DNA of 64,000 nucleotides, taken from assembly GCF_014650815.1 (NCBI RefSeq), contig NZ_BMVR01000004.1, forward strand, positions 620,001 through 684,000, in the 5' to 3' direction. The position numbers and the translations under genes are program-made. Below the pieces are notes generated by a model. That model ran no database searches, was not told the DNA's origin, and saw only the letters and a program-made list of their open reading frames with translations. Within the stretch, counting starts at the first letter, position 1; every line of letters starts with the position of its first letter. Below are positions 8,103 to 15,958 of the stretch, piece by piece. The stretch is from Streptomyces flavofungini (GTDB lineage Bacteria > Actinomycetota > Actinomycetes > Streptomycetales > Streptomycetaceae).

Positions 8103-9677
8103 ATGCGCGCACCAGTACGCCTGACCGTCGCGACGGCGGCCGCCGCCCTGCTCATCGGCTGCGTGTCCGGCCCGGCCGCGTCCAAGCCGGACTCCACCCG
8201 CCCCGACGGCGAACGGAAGAAGGCGGGCGAACGCGTCCTGGTCTTCTCCAAGACGGCCGGGTTCCGCCACGACTCCATCGCCGAGGGCATCGCCGCCGTC
8301 AAGGACCTCGGCGCCGCAGGCGGCTTCACCGTCGACGCGACCGAGAACGCGGGCGCCTTCACCACCAAGAACCTCGCCCGCTACGACGCCGTCATCTGGC
8401 TCTCCACCACCGGCGACGTCCTGAACAGCAAGCAGCAGTCCGCCTTCGAGCGCTACATCCGCGCGGGCGGCGGCTACGTCGGCGTCCACGCCGCCGCCGA
8501 CACCGAGTACGACTGGCCCTTCTACGGCCGCCTCGCGGGCGCCTACTTCCAGTCCCACCCCGCGATCCAGCCCGCGAAGATCAAGGTCGAGGACCATGCC
8601 CACCCGGCCACCGCCCACCTCGGCGCGGCCTGGGACCGCACCGACGAGTGGTACAACTACCGCGCCAACCCGCGCGATCGCGCCCGCGTGCTCGCCTCCC
8701 TCGACGAGTCGTCCTACAGCGGCGGGTCCATGGGCGGCGACCACCCGATCGCCTGGTGCCAGGGATCCGTCGACGGCACCCCCGGCCGCTCCTTCTACAC
8801 CGGCGGCGGCCACACCAGGGAGTCCTACGCCGACCCCGCCTTCCGCACCCACCTCCTCGGCGGCATCCGCTACGCCGTCGGCGCCGCCCAGGCCGACTGC
8901 CGTCCCGAACAGGGCTACACCCCCCTCTTCGACGGCACCGCCGCCTCCCTCGCCCGCTGGAAGCAGGCCGGACCCGGCTCCTTCGAGCGGAAGGACGACG
9001 GCACCATCACCTCCGTCGGCGGCATGGGCCTGCTCTGGTACGAGCCCCAGCAGTTCGGCTCGTACTCCCTGAAGCTCGACTGGAAGATCTCCGGCACCGA
9101 CAAGGACGACAACTCCGGTATCTTCGTGGGCTTCCCGCCCTCCGACGACCCCTGGACCGCCGTCAACAACGGCTACGAGATCCAGATCGACGCCACCGAC
9201 GTCCCCGAGAAGACCACCGGCTCCGTCTACGGCTTCAAGTCCGCCGACCTCGCCGCCCGCGACAAGGCCCTGAACCCACCGGGGCAGTGGAACACCTATG
9301 AACTCCGCGTCGAGGGCGAACGCCTCCAGATCTGGCTCAACGGTGTGAAGATCAACGACTTCACCAACACCGACCCCGCCCGGAGCCTGCGCGACGGCCA
9401 CATCGGCATCCAGAACCACGGGGCTGATGATCAGGTCGCTTTCCGGGACATCCGGGTGCGGGAACTGCCTGCGGGCAAGGAGATGTCCGCGGGCAAGGGG
9501 GCGCCCACCGGCGTGGGGCTGCCCCTCGACGTGGGGCTGCCTACCGGCAAGCGGTTGCCCACCGGCGTGGGGCTGTCCACCGGCGTGGCGTTGCCCACCA
9601 GTAAGGCGCTGCCCGGTGGCCATGAGCTGTCCACCGGTACGGAGCTGCCCGCGGGTGAGGAGGCGGGCGGCCGATAG
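8103..9677 (+). CDS. ThuA-domain plus DUF1080 (3-keto-disaccharide hydrolase-like) lipoprotein
   Basis: A 524-residue lipoprotein (lipobox LIGC, Cys20). Residues ~38-245 are a ThuA-like domain (VLVFSKTAGFRHDSI, GGGYVGVHAAADTEYDW, GGGHTRESY). Residues ~262-455 are a DUF1080/concanavalin-like fold (GYTPLFDGTA, NSGIFVGFP, NGYEIQIDA, NTYELRVEGERLQIWLNG, GHIGIQNHG). ThuA proteins act in 3-keto-trehalose metabolism, and DUF1080 enzymes cleave 3-keto-glycosides. It lies 15 bp after the GSDH gene with its own GAAAGGGGG ribosome site, so the two form an extracellular oxidation unit. The last ~70 residues are a hexapeptide repeat tail (separate entry) unlike anything in the family. Confidence 0.92.
   Translation: MRAPVRLTVATAAAALLIGCVSGPAASKPDSTRPDGERKKAGERVLVFSKTAGFRHDSIAEGIAAVKDLGAAGGFTVDATENAGAFTTKNLARYDAVIWLSTTGDVLNSKQQSAFERYIRAGGGYVGVHAAADTEYDWPFYGRLAGAYFQSHPAIQPAKIKVEDHAHPATAHLGAAWDRTDEWYNYRANPRDRARVLASLDESSYSGGSMGGDHPIAWCQGSVDGTPGRSFYTGGGHTRESYADPAFRTHLLGGIRYAVGAAQADCRPEQGYTPLFDGTAASLARWKQAGPGSFERKDDGTITSVGGMGLLWYEPQQFGSYSLKLDWKISGTDKDDNSGIFVGFPPSDDPWTAVNNGYEIQIDATDVPEKTTGSVYGFKSADLAARDKALNPPGQWNTYELRVEGERLQIWLNGVKINDFTNTDPARSLRDGHIGIQNHGADDQVAFRDIRVRELPAGKEMSAGKGAPTGVGLPLDVGLPTGKRLPTGVGLSTGVALPTSKALPGGHELSTGTELPAGEEAGGR
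9462..9659 (+). repeat. Eleven 18-bp in-frame units at the 3' end of the ThuA-DUF1080 gene
   Basis: Eleven consecutive 18-bp units encode degenerate hexapeptides: ELPAGK, EMSAGK, GAPTGV, GLPLDV, GLPTGK, RLPTGV, GLSTGV, ALPTSK, ALPGGH, ELSTGT, ELPAGE. Frame and length are kept exactly, and the gene ends six codons later. The consensus is x-L-P-T-G-(K/V). It looks like a surface or cell-wall tail grown by repeat expansion. Confidence 0.9.
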
Positions 9678-9733
9678 ACGGCGGTGGGCGGAGGACGCCG
9701 GACCTCCGCCCACCGTCTTGCCCGGCCCGCGCC

Positions 9734-10044
9734 GCGCGGGGCGGGTGCTGTTCCGTGCGGGACGGAGTCCGCATCGTGCGGCGCGGGTGAGATACCTGCG
9801 CCGCGGGGCGCGGGCCTTGCTCCGTGCGGTGTGGTTGATGTGCTGCGGGGCGCGGGCCTTGTTCCGCGCGGCGTGGTTGATGTGCCGCGAGGTGCGGGCT
9901 GTGGTCCGTGTGGCGCGGGTGAGGTACCGCAGGGCGTGGATCCCGTGCCGGGAGGCGTGGAGTCCGCACCGTGCGGCGTGGCTGATGTACCGCGAGGCGC
10001 GAGCCCCCTTCCGCGCGGCGCGGGTGACGACCGTACGTGTCTGA
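9734..10044. repeat. 42-bp degenerate tandem repeat array between genes
   Basis: This 380-bp gap between the ThuA gene and the inositol-phosphate-synthase gene is filled by 42-bp units at 9782-9823, 9824-9865, 9866-9907, 9908-9949 and 9971-10012, with 21-bp half units at about 9755-9775 and 9950-9970. Each unit reads roughly GTGCGGCGTGG-TTGATGT-N24. One frame stays open through the array (9427-10044), but only because the unit has no stop. I see no gene here. The Shine-Dalgarno of the next gene (AGGAGG) follows the array directly. Confidence 0.88.
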
Positions 10045-10059
10045 CGACAGGAGGCAGCC

Positions 10060-11406
10060 GTGTCCACCGAGTCCCCTTCTGCCAACGCGGGCCCGACCGC
10101 TTCCGACGCCCCGGGCCCGACCGGGGTGTGGCTGATCGGAGCGCGCGGCTCCGTCGCGACCACAGCCATCGCGGGCTGCGCGGCGATGTCGGCGGGGCTG
10201 CACCCGCCCACCGGCCTGGTCACCGAAACACCTCCCTTCTCCGGCACCGGACTGCCAACGTTGTCCTCCCTCGTCTTCGGCGGGCACGACACCATGGAGT
10301 GCCCGCTGCCCAAACGCGCCGAACACCTCGCCGCCGGCGGCGTCCTGCCCCACGGCCTCCCGGCAGCCGTGCACGCCGAACTAGCCGCCGCCGACGCCGA
10401 GATCCGCCCGGGCGGCCCCCTCCCGGGCGACTCCCGCACCGACGACGAACTGATCACCGCCTTCGCCGCGGAAATCCGCGACTTCGCACACCGCCACGGG
10501 TTGGCCCGCGTGGTCGTGATCAACGTGGCCTCGACGGAACCGGCGGTTGGCGTGGGCGGGTCGGCGGCGGGCCCGGCCCGGTCGGCCGTGGGCTCGGCCG
10601 GGTCGGCGTCGGCTTCCGACGGGGCGGGTGCAGGCTCAGGCGAGTTGGCGCCCGCCTCGGCCGGGCTGACGACTGCCTTGGCCGGATCGGCAACCGCCTC
10701 CGCCGGGCCGACGACCGCGTCCGCCGGATCGGCAACTGCCTCCGCCGACCGGCTGCCCCCCAGCTCCCTCTACGCCGCCGCCGCGCTCCGCGCCGGTGCG
10801 CCCTACGTCAACTTCACCCCCTCAACCGGCCTGCACCACCCCGCCCTCGCCGACCTGGCCGCCGCCTCCCGGCTGCCCTTTGCCGGGCGGGACGGCAAGA
10901 CCGGGCAGACCCTGCTCCGGTCCGTGCTCGGCCCGATGTTCGCCCAGCGCGCCCTGGCCGTCCGCGCCTGGTCCGGCACCAACCTCCTCGGCGGCGGCGA
11001 CGGCGCCGCCCTCGCCGACCCCGCCGCGGCCGCCGCCAAGAACGCGGGCAAGGAACGCGTCCTCGCCGACACCCTCGGCACCGTCCCCGAAGGCGAGGTC
11101 CACATCGACGACGTCCCCGCCCTCGGCGACTGGAAGACCGCCTGGGACCACATCGCCTTCGACGGCTTCCTCGGCACCCGCATGACCCTCCAGACCACCT
11201 GGCAGGGCTGTGACTCGGCCCTCGCCGCGCCACTGATCCTGGACCTGGCCCGCCTCCTCGCCCGCGCCCACGAAGTCGGCCTCGCCGGACCCCGCCCCGA
11301 ACTCGCCTTCTATTTCAAGGACCCGGACCCCGGCGCCTCCTCCGCCCTGCCGGACCAGCACCTCGCCCTCCTCGCCTTCGCCGACCGCCTCCGGGAGTCG
11401 GCGTGA
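10060..11406 (+). CDS. myo-Inositol-1-phosphate synthase-like cyclase, first gene of the Ebo-like operon
   Basis: A 448-residue inositol-3-phosphate synthase family protein: NAD-binding start GARGSVATTAI near residue 28, VINVASTEP near residue 155, and the family core FAGRDGKTGQTLLRSVLG and WSGTNLLGGGDG. It should convert glucose 6-phosphate, or a related sugar phosphate, to a cyclitol phosphate. The GTG at 10060 has AGGAGG 6 bp upstream. An Ala/Ser/Thr/Gly-rich insert of about 70 residues (160-230) splits the Rossmann part. Cyanobacterial ebo operons carry a different sugar-phosphate cyclase (EboD) in this role, so this may be its functional replacement. It is the head of a coupled gene chain. 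Confidence 0.85.
   Translation: MSTESPSANAGPTASDAPGPTGVWLIGARGSVATTAIAGCAAMSAGLHPPTGLVTETPPFSGTGLPTLSSLVFGGHDTMECPLPKRAEHLAAGGVLPHGLPAAVHAELAAADAEIRPGGPLPGDSRTDDELITAFAAEIRDFAHRHGLARVVVINVASTEPAVGVGGSAAGPARSAVGSAGSASASDGAGAGSGELAPASAGLTTALAGSATASAGPTTASAGSATASADRLPPSSLYAAAALRAGAPYVNFTPSTGLHHPALADLAAASRLPFAGRDGKTGQTLLRSVLGPMFAQRALAVRAWSGTNLLGGGDGAALADPAAAAAKNAGKERVLADTLGTVPEGEVHIDDVPALGDWKTAWDHIAFDGFLGTRMTLQTTWQGCDSALAAPLILDLARLLARAHEVGLAGPRPELAFYFKDPDPGASSALPDQHLALLAFADRLRESA
10540..10755 (+). repeat. 21-bp in-frame repeat insert in the inositol-phosphate-synthase gene
   Basis: The second half of this insert consists of 21-bp units encoding ASAGLTT, ALAGSAT, ASAGPTT and ASAGSAT; the first half is a looser Gly/Ser/Ala tract. 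It interrupts the protein between VINVASTEP and SSLYAAAALRAGAPYVNF, which are contiguous in relatives as far as I know. The frame is preserved. Confidence 0.85.
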
Positions 11407-11753
11407 ACGCCCGACGCGCGGCGCCACGCCGACTGCCTCCCCCCGCGCCCGCACCGGTACGCGCACCCACGCCCCCAGCGGTGCCCGCGCCCGCACCGGC
11501 ACCCGTGCCCGCATCGGCTCCCGTGGCTGTACCCGTATCGGCGCCTGTGCCTGCATCGGTGCTCACACCTGTGCTCGCATCGGTGCTCACGCCAGCGTCC
11601 GCATCGGCGCTCGTAGCTGACTGCGGATCGGTGTCCGCATGGGTGCCCGCGTCGGTGCCCGTCGCTGAGCCCGAACCGGTGCCCGCGGCCGCCCCGCAGC
11701 TACGCCCCGCGCCGCCGTCTCCCCTCACGGCACCCCCCGAGGACGCCTCATGA
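11403..11753 (+). CDS. Possible small Pro/Ala/Val-rich protein coupled on both sides, or expanded spacer
   Basis: A 116-codon frame begins at a GTG overlapping the preceding stop (GTGA) and ends in a stop overlapping the UbiA-gene ATG (ATGA). The product is almost wholly Pro, Ala, Val and Ser, with 18- to 24-bp repeats built on GCATCGGTG. No domain, signal peptide or membrane segment is seen. Its two junctions make it a perfect link in the coupling chain. The content, however, looks like the repeat expansions elsewhere in the window, so it may be a tolerated insertion between two formerly adjacent genes rather than a functional gene. Confidence 0.3.
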   Translation: MNARRAAPRRLPPPAPAPVRAPTPPAVPAPAPAPVPASAPVAVPVSAPVPASVLTPVLASVLTPASASALVADCGSVSAWVPASVPVAEPEPVPAAAPQLRPAPPSPLTAPPEDAS

Positions 11754-13297
11754 ACCTCCGCGCCTGGGCCGAACTCCTCCGCCTGCCCGCCCTGTTCACC
11801 GTCCCCGGCGACGCCCTCGCGGGCGCCGCGGCCACCGGCCTGCGCCCCGGCCGGGGCACCTTCCTCGCCATCGGTTCCTCCCTCTGCCTGTACGAAGCCG
11901 GTATGGCCCTGAACGACTGGGCCGACCGCGACGAGGACGCCGTCGACCGCCCCCACCGCCCCATCCCCTCGGGCCGTGTCACCCCCACCGCCGCCTTCAC
12001 CGCCGCGGTCGCGCTCACCGCGGGCGGCCTGGCCCTGGCCTCCCGCGCGGGCCGACCCGCCCTGGCCACCGCCACCGCCCTCGCCGGTACGGTCTGGGCC
12101 TACGACCTGGGCCTCAAACGCACACCCGCAGGACCCGTGGCCATGGCGGCGGCCCGAGGACTGGACCTGCTCCTTGGTGCCACGGCCACGGCAACGGGGG
12201 CGAGCGCGGGGGCTCGAGCGGACGCGGCCGCACGCGCGGCCACAGCCACGGACGCCGGTGCCGTGCGGTCCGCGGCGAAGACCTCACCGGAGGCAGCCCG
12301 CTCCACCGAGGCCACGGCGATCTGCCCCACCCGGTCCGCCGCGACTCGCCCTGCCAGGCCGACGGCGGCGCCTTCCACTCAGGCCCCCGCGACGCTTCCC
12401 GCAGGGACTTCGGCGACGCAGCCAGCCAGCTCCGGGCGGTCACTGGTCGCCAAGGTCGCCGCGGCCATCGGGGCCACTACGGCGTCTAAGCCGACCAAGG
12501 CGTCCCAGGCCTCCCGAGCCTTCGGGGCCACCCGAGCCGCCAAGCCTGCAAGCACCCCCAAGGCCTTCACCGCCCTCGCCACCTTGGCCAGTACGGCCCC
12601 CTTCACCGACGCCAAGACCACGGCGAACGCCGGAGGCCCCCCGCCCAGCCCCACCACACCGGTAACCGCCGGGACAAGACGAACCCCACCCTCGCCCCAA
12701 CCCCACCGCACGCGCCCCCACCGCTCTGGCCCTCACCCCCCAAGCACTCCCAGCCCAAGCACGCCCCGCCCAAGCACGCACCGTCCCCGCAGTCCCCGCC
12801 CCACCCCCACGGCAGCGGCCCGCGCAGCCCTCCCCGCCGCAGCAACCCTCGCCGCCCACACTCTCGCCGTGACCACGGTGTCCCGGCACGAGACCCAAGG
12901 CGGCTCGACCGGGGCCCCGCTGGGCGCCCTCGCCACGACGCTGGCCCTCGGACACGCCGTGGCGTACACCTCGCACCCCCCGGCAGACCGACGGACCGCA
13001 GCCGCCGCCGGTCTGCCGGGCACCACCTCCGGCCTACCGGGCACCGCTGCCCTCCGGTCGAGCACCACCCTCGCCCTCGGCACGGCCTACGCCACCACGG
13101 CCGCCCGCCCTTACCTCCACGCGGCCCTGAACCCCTCACCTCCTCTCACCCAGCGCGCCGTCGGCGGCGGCATCCGCGCCCTGATCCCGCTCCAGGCCGC
13201 CCTCGCCGCCCGCTCCGGCGCTCTCGGCAGCGCTCTGTTCACGGCGGCCCTGGCGCCGATGGCCCGCCGGTTCGCCCGCAAGGTGAGTGTCACGTGA
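11750..13297 (+). CDS. eboC: EboC-type UbiA-family prenyltransferase with a ~215-residue low-complexity insert
   Basis: An integral-membrane UbiA superfamily protein of the SCO6550/EboC type. The first Asp-rich motif NDWADRDEDAVDRPHRPIPSG is at residues 55-75 and the second (YDLGLKRTPAGP) near residue 118; transmembrane segments resume after residue ~362 (HTLAVTTVSRHE, AVAYTSHPP). Between them, residues ~145-360 are Ala/Thr/Pro/Ser-rich with no transmembrane character. Relatives are near 300 residues, this one 515. The insert sits in the loop after the second Asp-rich motif, so activity could be retained. It likely transfers a prenyl or similar lipid chain in the Ebo pathway. The ATG overlaps the previous frame; the stop overlaps the next GTG. 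Confidence 0.82.
   Translation: MNLRAWAELLRLPALFTVPGDALAGAAATGLRPGRGTFLAIGSSLCLYEAGMALNDWADRDEDAVDRPHRPIPSGRVTPTAAFTAAVALTAGGLALASRAGRPALATATALAGTVWAYDLGLKRTPAGPVAMAAARGLDLLLGATATATGASAGARADAAARAATATDAGAVRSAAKTSPEAARSTEATAICPTRSAATRPARPTAAPSTQAPATLPAGTSATQPASSGRSLVAKVAAAIGATTASKPTKASQASRAFGATRAAKPASTPKAFTALATLASTAPFTDAKTTANAGGPPPSPTTPVTAGTRRTPPSPQPHRTRPHRSGPHPPSTPSPSTPRPSTHRPRSPRPTPTAAARAALPAAATLAAHTLAVTTVSRHETQGGSTGAPLGALATTLALGHAVAYTSHPPADRRTAAAAGLPGTTSGLPGTAALRSSTTLALGTAYATTAARPYLHAALNPSPPLTQRAVGGGIRALIPLQAALAARSGALGSALFTAALAPMARRFARKVSVT
12190..12835 (+). repeat. Low-complexity coding insert in the UbiA gene
   Basis: About 640 bp of Ala/Thr/Pro/Ser-coding sequence with imperfect short repeats (for example GCCACGGACGCC-like and CAAGCACGCCCCG-like units near 12740-12790). 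It has no stop in frame and interrupts the two halves of a UbiA enzyme. Boundaries are approximate, set where recognisable membrane sequence ends and resumes. Confidence 0.75.
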
Positions 13298-14235
13298 GCG
13301 GGGGCGACGGCACGCTCGGGCGGGGGACAACGGGTGCTCCCGTGCGACCCCGGTTCGGCTACGGCACCAACGGGCTCACCGACCTCCGGCTCGACGACGC
13401 CCTCGGCCTCCTCGCCGACCTCGGCTACTCCGGCGTCGGACTGACCCTCGATCACATGCACCTCGACCCCCTCGCCCCTGACCTGGCGGCCCGCACCCGC
13501 CGTGTGGCCCGGCGCCTGAACCGGCTCGGTCTGACCGTCACCGTCGAGACGGGCGCCCGCTATGTCCTCGATCCACGCCGCAAGCACGGCCCCTCCCTGC
13601 TCGATCCCGCCCCCCAGCGCCGCGCCGACCGCGTCCGCCTGCTCATCCGCGCCGTCCAGGTCGCCGCGGACCTGAACGCCCATGCCGTCCACTGCTTCAG
13701 CGGCATCACACCCGACGGCACCGACGACGCCATCGCCTGGCGGCGCCTGGCCGACGCGCTCACCCCCGTCCTCGCCGCCGCATCCGGCGCCGGAGTACCG
13801 CTCGCCATCGAGCCCGAACCCGGCCACCTGCTCGCCACGCTCGCCGACTTCCACCACCTCCGTCATCTGCTCGGCGACCCCGCAGCCCTCGGCCTGACCC
13901 TCGACATCGGCCACTGCCAGTGCCTCGAACCCGAGTCACCCGCCGACTGCGTCCGCGCCGCCGCCCCCTGGCTCCGGCACGTCCAGATCGAGGACATGCG
14001 CCGCGGCGTCCACGAACACCTCCCGTTCGGTGACGGCGAGATCGACTTCCCGCCCGTCCTGCGCGCCCTCGCCGCCACCGGCTACCAGGGCCTGACCGTC
14101 GTCGAACTGCCCCGCCACTCCCACGCGGGCCCCGAACTCGCCTCCCGTTCCCTTGAGTTCCTGCGCCGGGCCGACCAACTCGCCGCCACCGGTCCTGCCG
14201 CCCAGGAGGCCGCACCCCAAGGAGGAACCTCGTGA
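13294..14235 (+). CDS. Sugar phosphate isomerase/epimerase in the Ebo-like operon
   Basis: A 313-residue xylose-isomerase-like TIM barrel. Candidate metal ligands are the Glu in LAIEPEPGHLL, the Asp and His in LTLDIGHCQCLEP, and the Glu in VVELPRHSH; the block VQIEDMRRGVHEHLPFGDGEIDF is the usual family signature. The GTG start overlaps the UbiA stop (GTGA) and the stop overlaps the EboA start, so it is inside the coupled operon. It may be an extra isomerase working on the cyclitol or sugar made by the head-gene cyclase. Confidence 0.88.
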   Translation: MSGGDGTLGRGTTGAPVRPRFGYGTNGLTDLRLDDALGLLADLGYSGVGLTLDHMHLDPLAPDLAARTRRVARRLNRLGLTVTVETGARYVLDPRRKHGPSLLDPAPQRRADRVRLLIRAVQVAADLNAHAVHCFSGITPDGTDDAIAWRRLADALTPVLAAASGAGVPLAIEPEPGHLLATLADFHHLRHLLGDPAALGLTLDIGHCQCLEPESPADCVRAAAPWLRHVQIEDMRRGVHEHLPFGDGEIDFPPVLRALAATGYQGLTVVELPRHSHAGPELASRSLEFLRRADQLAATGPAAQEAAPQGGTS

Positions 14236-15107
14236 GCCACAGCCCACGGACCCTCGCGCCCCACCTCCCCTCGGTCGCCGACCTCCGCTCCCGCCTCGAC
14301 GCCGCCCTCGGCGATCCCGCCCGCACCTGGCTCGACCGGGCCACGACCGCGGCCGCCGCGCACGCCTCCACCAGAGCCGCCTCCACCAGGGCCACCTCGG
14401 CCCAGACCACCTCCACCGAAGTCGCCACCGCTCAGCCGAGCAGCGCCGCCCAGCCCTTCGCGCCCGGCGCCGTCCCAAGCTGGGAACTGTGCTTCGCCGA
14501 GGCGGGCCGCCGCTGCGGGCCCGATCACGCCGACGCTGCCCGGCTGGTGCTCCTGTACGCCGCCCGCGCCGACACCGCCACCCTCACCCGGCTCTACGAA
14601 CAGGGCACCGCCACCGAACGCCGCGCCGTCCTGCTCGCCCTCCCGCACCTGGTGCCGGGGGCCGACGCGCTGCCCCTGGTCGAGGACGCGCTGCGCACCA
14701 ACGACACCCGGCTCGTCGCCGCCGCGCTCGGCCCGTACGCCGCCACTCACCTGGCTCCGCACGACTGGCGTCACGCCGTCCTCAAGTGCCTGTTCACCGG
14801 CGTACCCGTGGATGCCGTCGCCGATCTCGCGCAGCGCGCCCGGGCCGACTCCGAACTGGCCCGCATGCTCGGCGACTACGCCGCCGAACGCGCCGCCGCC
14901 GGCCGCACCGTCCCCGGAGATCTGTACCGCGTCCTGGCCCTGACCGACCTGCCGACGCCAACCGACGGCGACACCCCGGCAACCACCGGCCCCGACCACC
15001 GGGCCCCGAGCCCCGACCACCCGGCGCCCACCGGCCCCGACCACCCGGCGGCCCCCGCCCCCTTCGCGGCCCCTTCGACGTCCACCGGCGAGGAGCAGGA
15101 GTCCTGA
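14232..15107 (+). CDS. eboA: EboA domain protein
   Basis: A 291-residue protein of the EboA family. The conserved part has an alpha-helical, HEAT-like character (RLYEQGTATERRAVLLALPHL, ALRTNDTRLVAAALGPYAA, WRHAVLKCLFTGVP). Its biochemical role is unknown; the family is named from ebo operons, where it accompanies EboB, C, E and F. Two tolerated repeat tracts are visible: Ala/Ser/Thr-rich residues ~37-76, and a Pro/Asp/His tail (PDHPAP units, ~240-291). The start overlaps the previous stop (GTGA) and the stop overlaps the EboB ATG (TGATG). Confidence 0.85.
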   Translation: MSHSPRTLAPHLPSVADLRSRLDAALGDPARTWLDRATTAAAAHASTRAASTRATSAQTTSTEVATAQPSSAAQPFAPGAVPSWELCFAEAGRRCGPDHADAARLVLLYAARADTATLTRLYEQGTATERRAVLLALPHLVPGADALPLVEDALRTNDTRLVAAALGPYAATHLAPHDWRHAVLKCLFTGVPVDAVADLAQRARADSELARMLGDYAAERAAAGRTVPGDLYRVLALTDLPTPTDGDTPATTGPDHRAPSPDHPAPTGPDHPAAPAPFAAPSTSTGEEQES

Positions 15108-15955
15108 TGCGCATCTTCGACCCCCACATCCACATGACGTCCCGCACCACCGACGACTACGAGGCGATGTATGCCGCCGGGGTCCGCGCCGTCGTCGAGC
15201 CCGCGTTCTGGCTCGGCCAGCCCCGCACCTCGCCCGCCTCCTTCGTCGACTACTTCGACTCCCTCCTCGGCTGGGAACCCTTCCGCGCCGCCCAGTACGG
15301 CATCGCCCACCACTGCACGATCGCGCTCAACCCCAAGGAGGCGAACGACCCCCGGTGCACGCCGGTCCTCGACCTGCTGCCGCGCTATCTCGTCAAGGAC
15401 AACGTCGTCGCCGTCGGAGAGATCGGCTACGACTCCATGACTCCGGCCGAGGACACCGCGCTGGCCACTCAGCTGCAGCTCGCCGCCGACCACGAACTGC
15501 CCGCCCTCGTGCACACCCCGCACCGCGACAAGCTGGCGGGCCTGCGCCGCACCCTTGATGTCGTCCGGGAGTCCGCGTTGCTCCTGGAGCGGGTCCTGAT
15601 CGACCACCTCAACGAGACCACCGTCAAGGAAGCCAAGGACGCGGGCTGCTGGCTCGGCTTCTCCGTGTATCCGGACACGAAGATGGACGAGGACCGGATG
15701 GTCGCGATCCTGCAGCAGTACGGCCCCGAGCAGGTGCTGGTCAACTCGGCCGCCGACTGGGGCAAGAGCGACCCGCTCAAGACCCGCAAGGTCGGCGACG
15801 CCCTGCTGGCGGCGGGGTTCTCCGACGACGACGTCGACCGGGTCCTGTGGCGCAACCCCGTCGCCTTCTACGGGCTCAGCGGACGCCTCGCCCTCGACGT
15901 CACGGACACCGAGGCCACCCACGAGGGCAACTCGATTCTGCGCGGCGGTGCGTGA
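15107..15955 (+). CDS. eboB: TatD-family metal-dependent hydrolase (EboB)
   Basis: A 282-residue amidohydrolase-fold enzyme starting MRIFDPHIHMTSRTTDDY; the HIH metal pair is at residues 7-9. Further family blocks are VAVGEIGYDSMTP (Glu ligand), ALVHTPHRDK, LIDHLNE and LVNSAADWGKSDP (Asp ligand). The ATG at 15107 overlaps the EboA stop and follows GAGCAGGAG; the same frame runs open upstream but that part is a shadow of the isomerase and EboA genes. In cyanobacterial scytonemin operons EboB is one of the proteins needed to move the precursor to the periplasm; the substrate here is unknown. Confidence 0.9.
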   Translation: MRIFDPHIHMTSRTTDDYEAMYAAGVRAVVEPAFWLGQPRTSPASFVDYFDSLLGWEPFRAAQYGIAHHCTIALNPKEANDPRCTPVLDLLPRYLVKDNVVAVGEIGYDSMTPAEDTALATQLQLAADHELPALVHTPHRDKLAGLRRTLDVVRESALLLERVLIDHLNETTVKEAKDAGCWLGFSVYPDTKMDEDRMVAILQQYGPEQVLVNSAADWGKSDPLKTRKVGDALLAAGFSDDDVDRVLWRNPVAFYGLSGRLALDVTDTEATHEGNSILRGGA

Positions 15956-15958
15956 CCC

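Noticed and set aside
9427..10044. 205-codon frame reading through the 42-bp repeats
   Set aside because: Open only because the repeat unit lacks a stop in that frame; starts inside the ThuA gene and has no recognisable product.
1635..10523. Very long open frames on the minus strand (1365 and 1565 codons) opposite the sugar and GSDH/ThuA genes
   Set aside because: They mirror genes with G/C-biased third positions, are Val/Gly/Asp/Arg-rich without domains, and run across several genes and intergenic hairpins.
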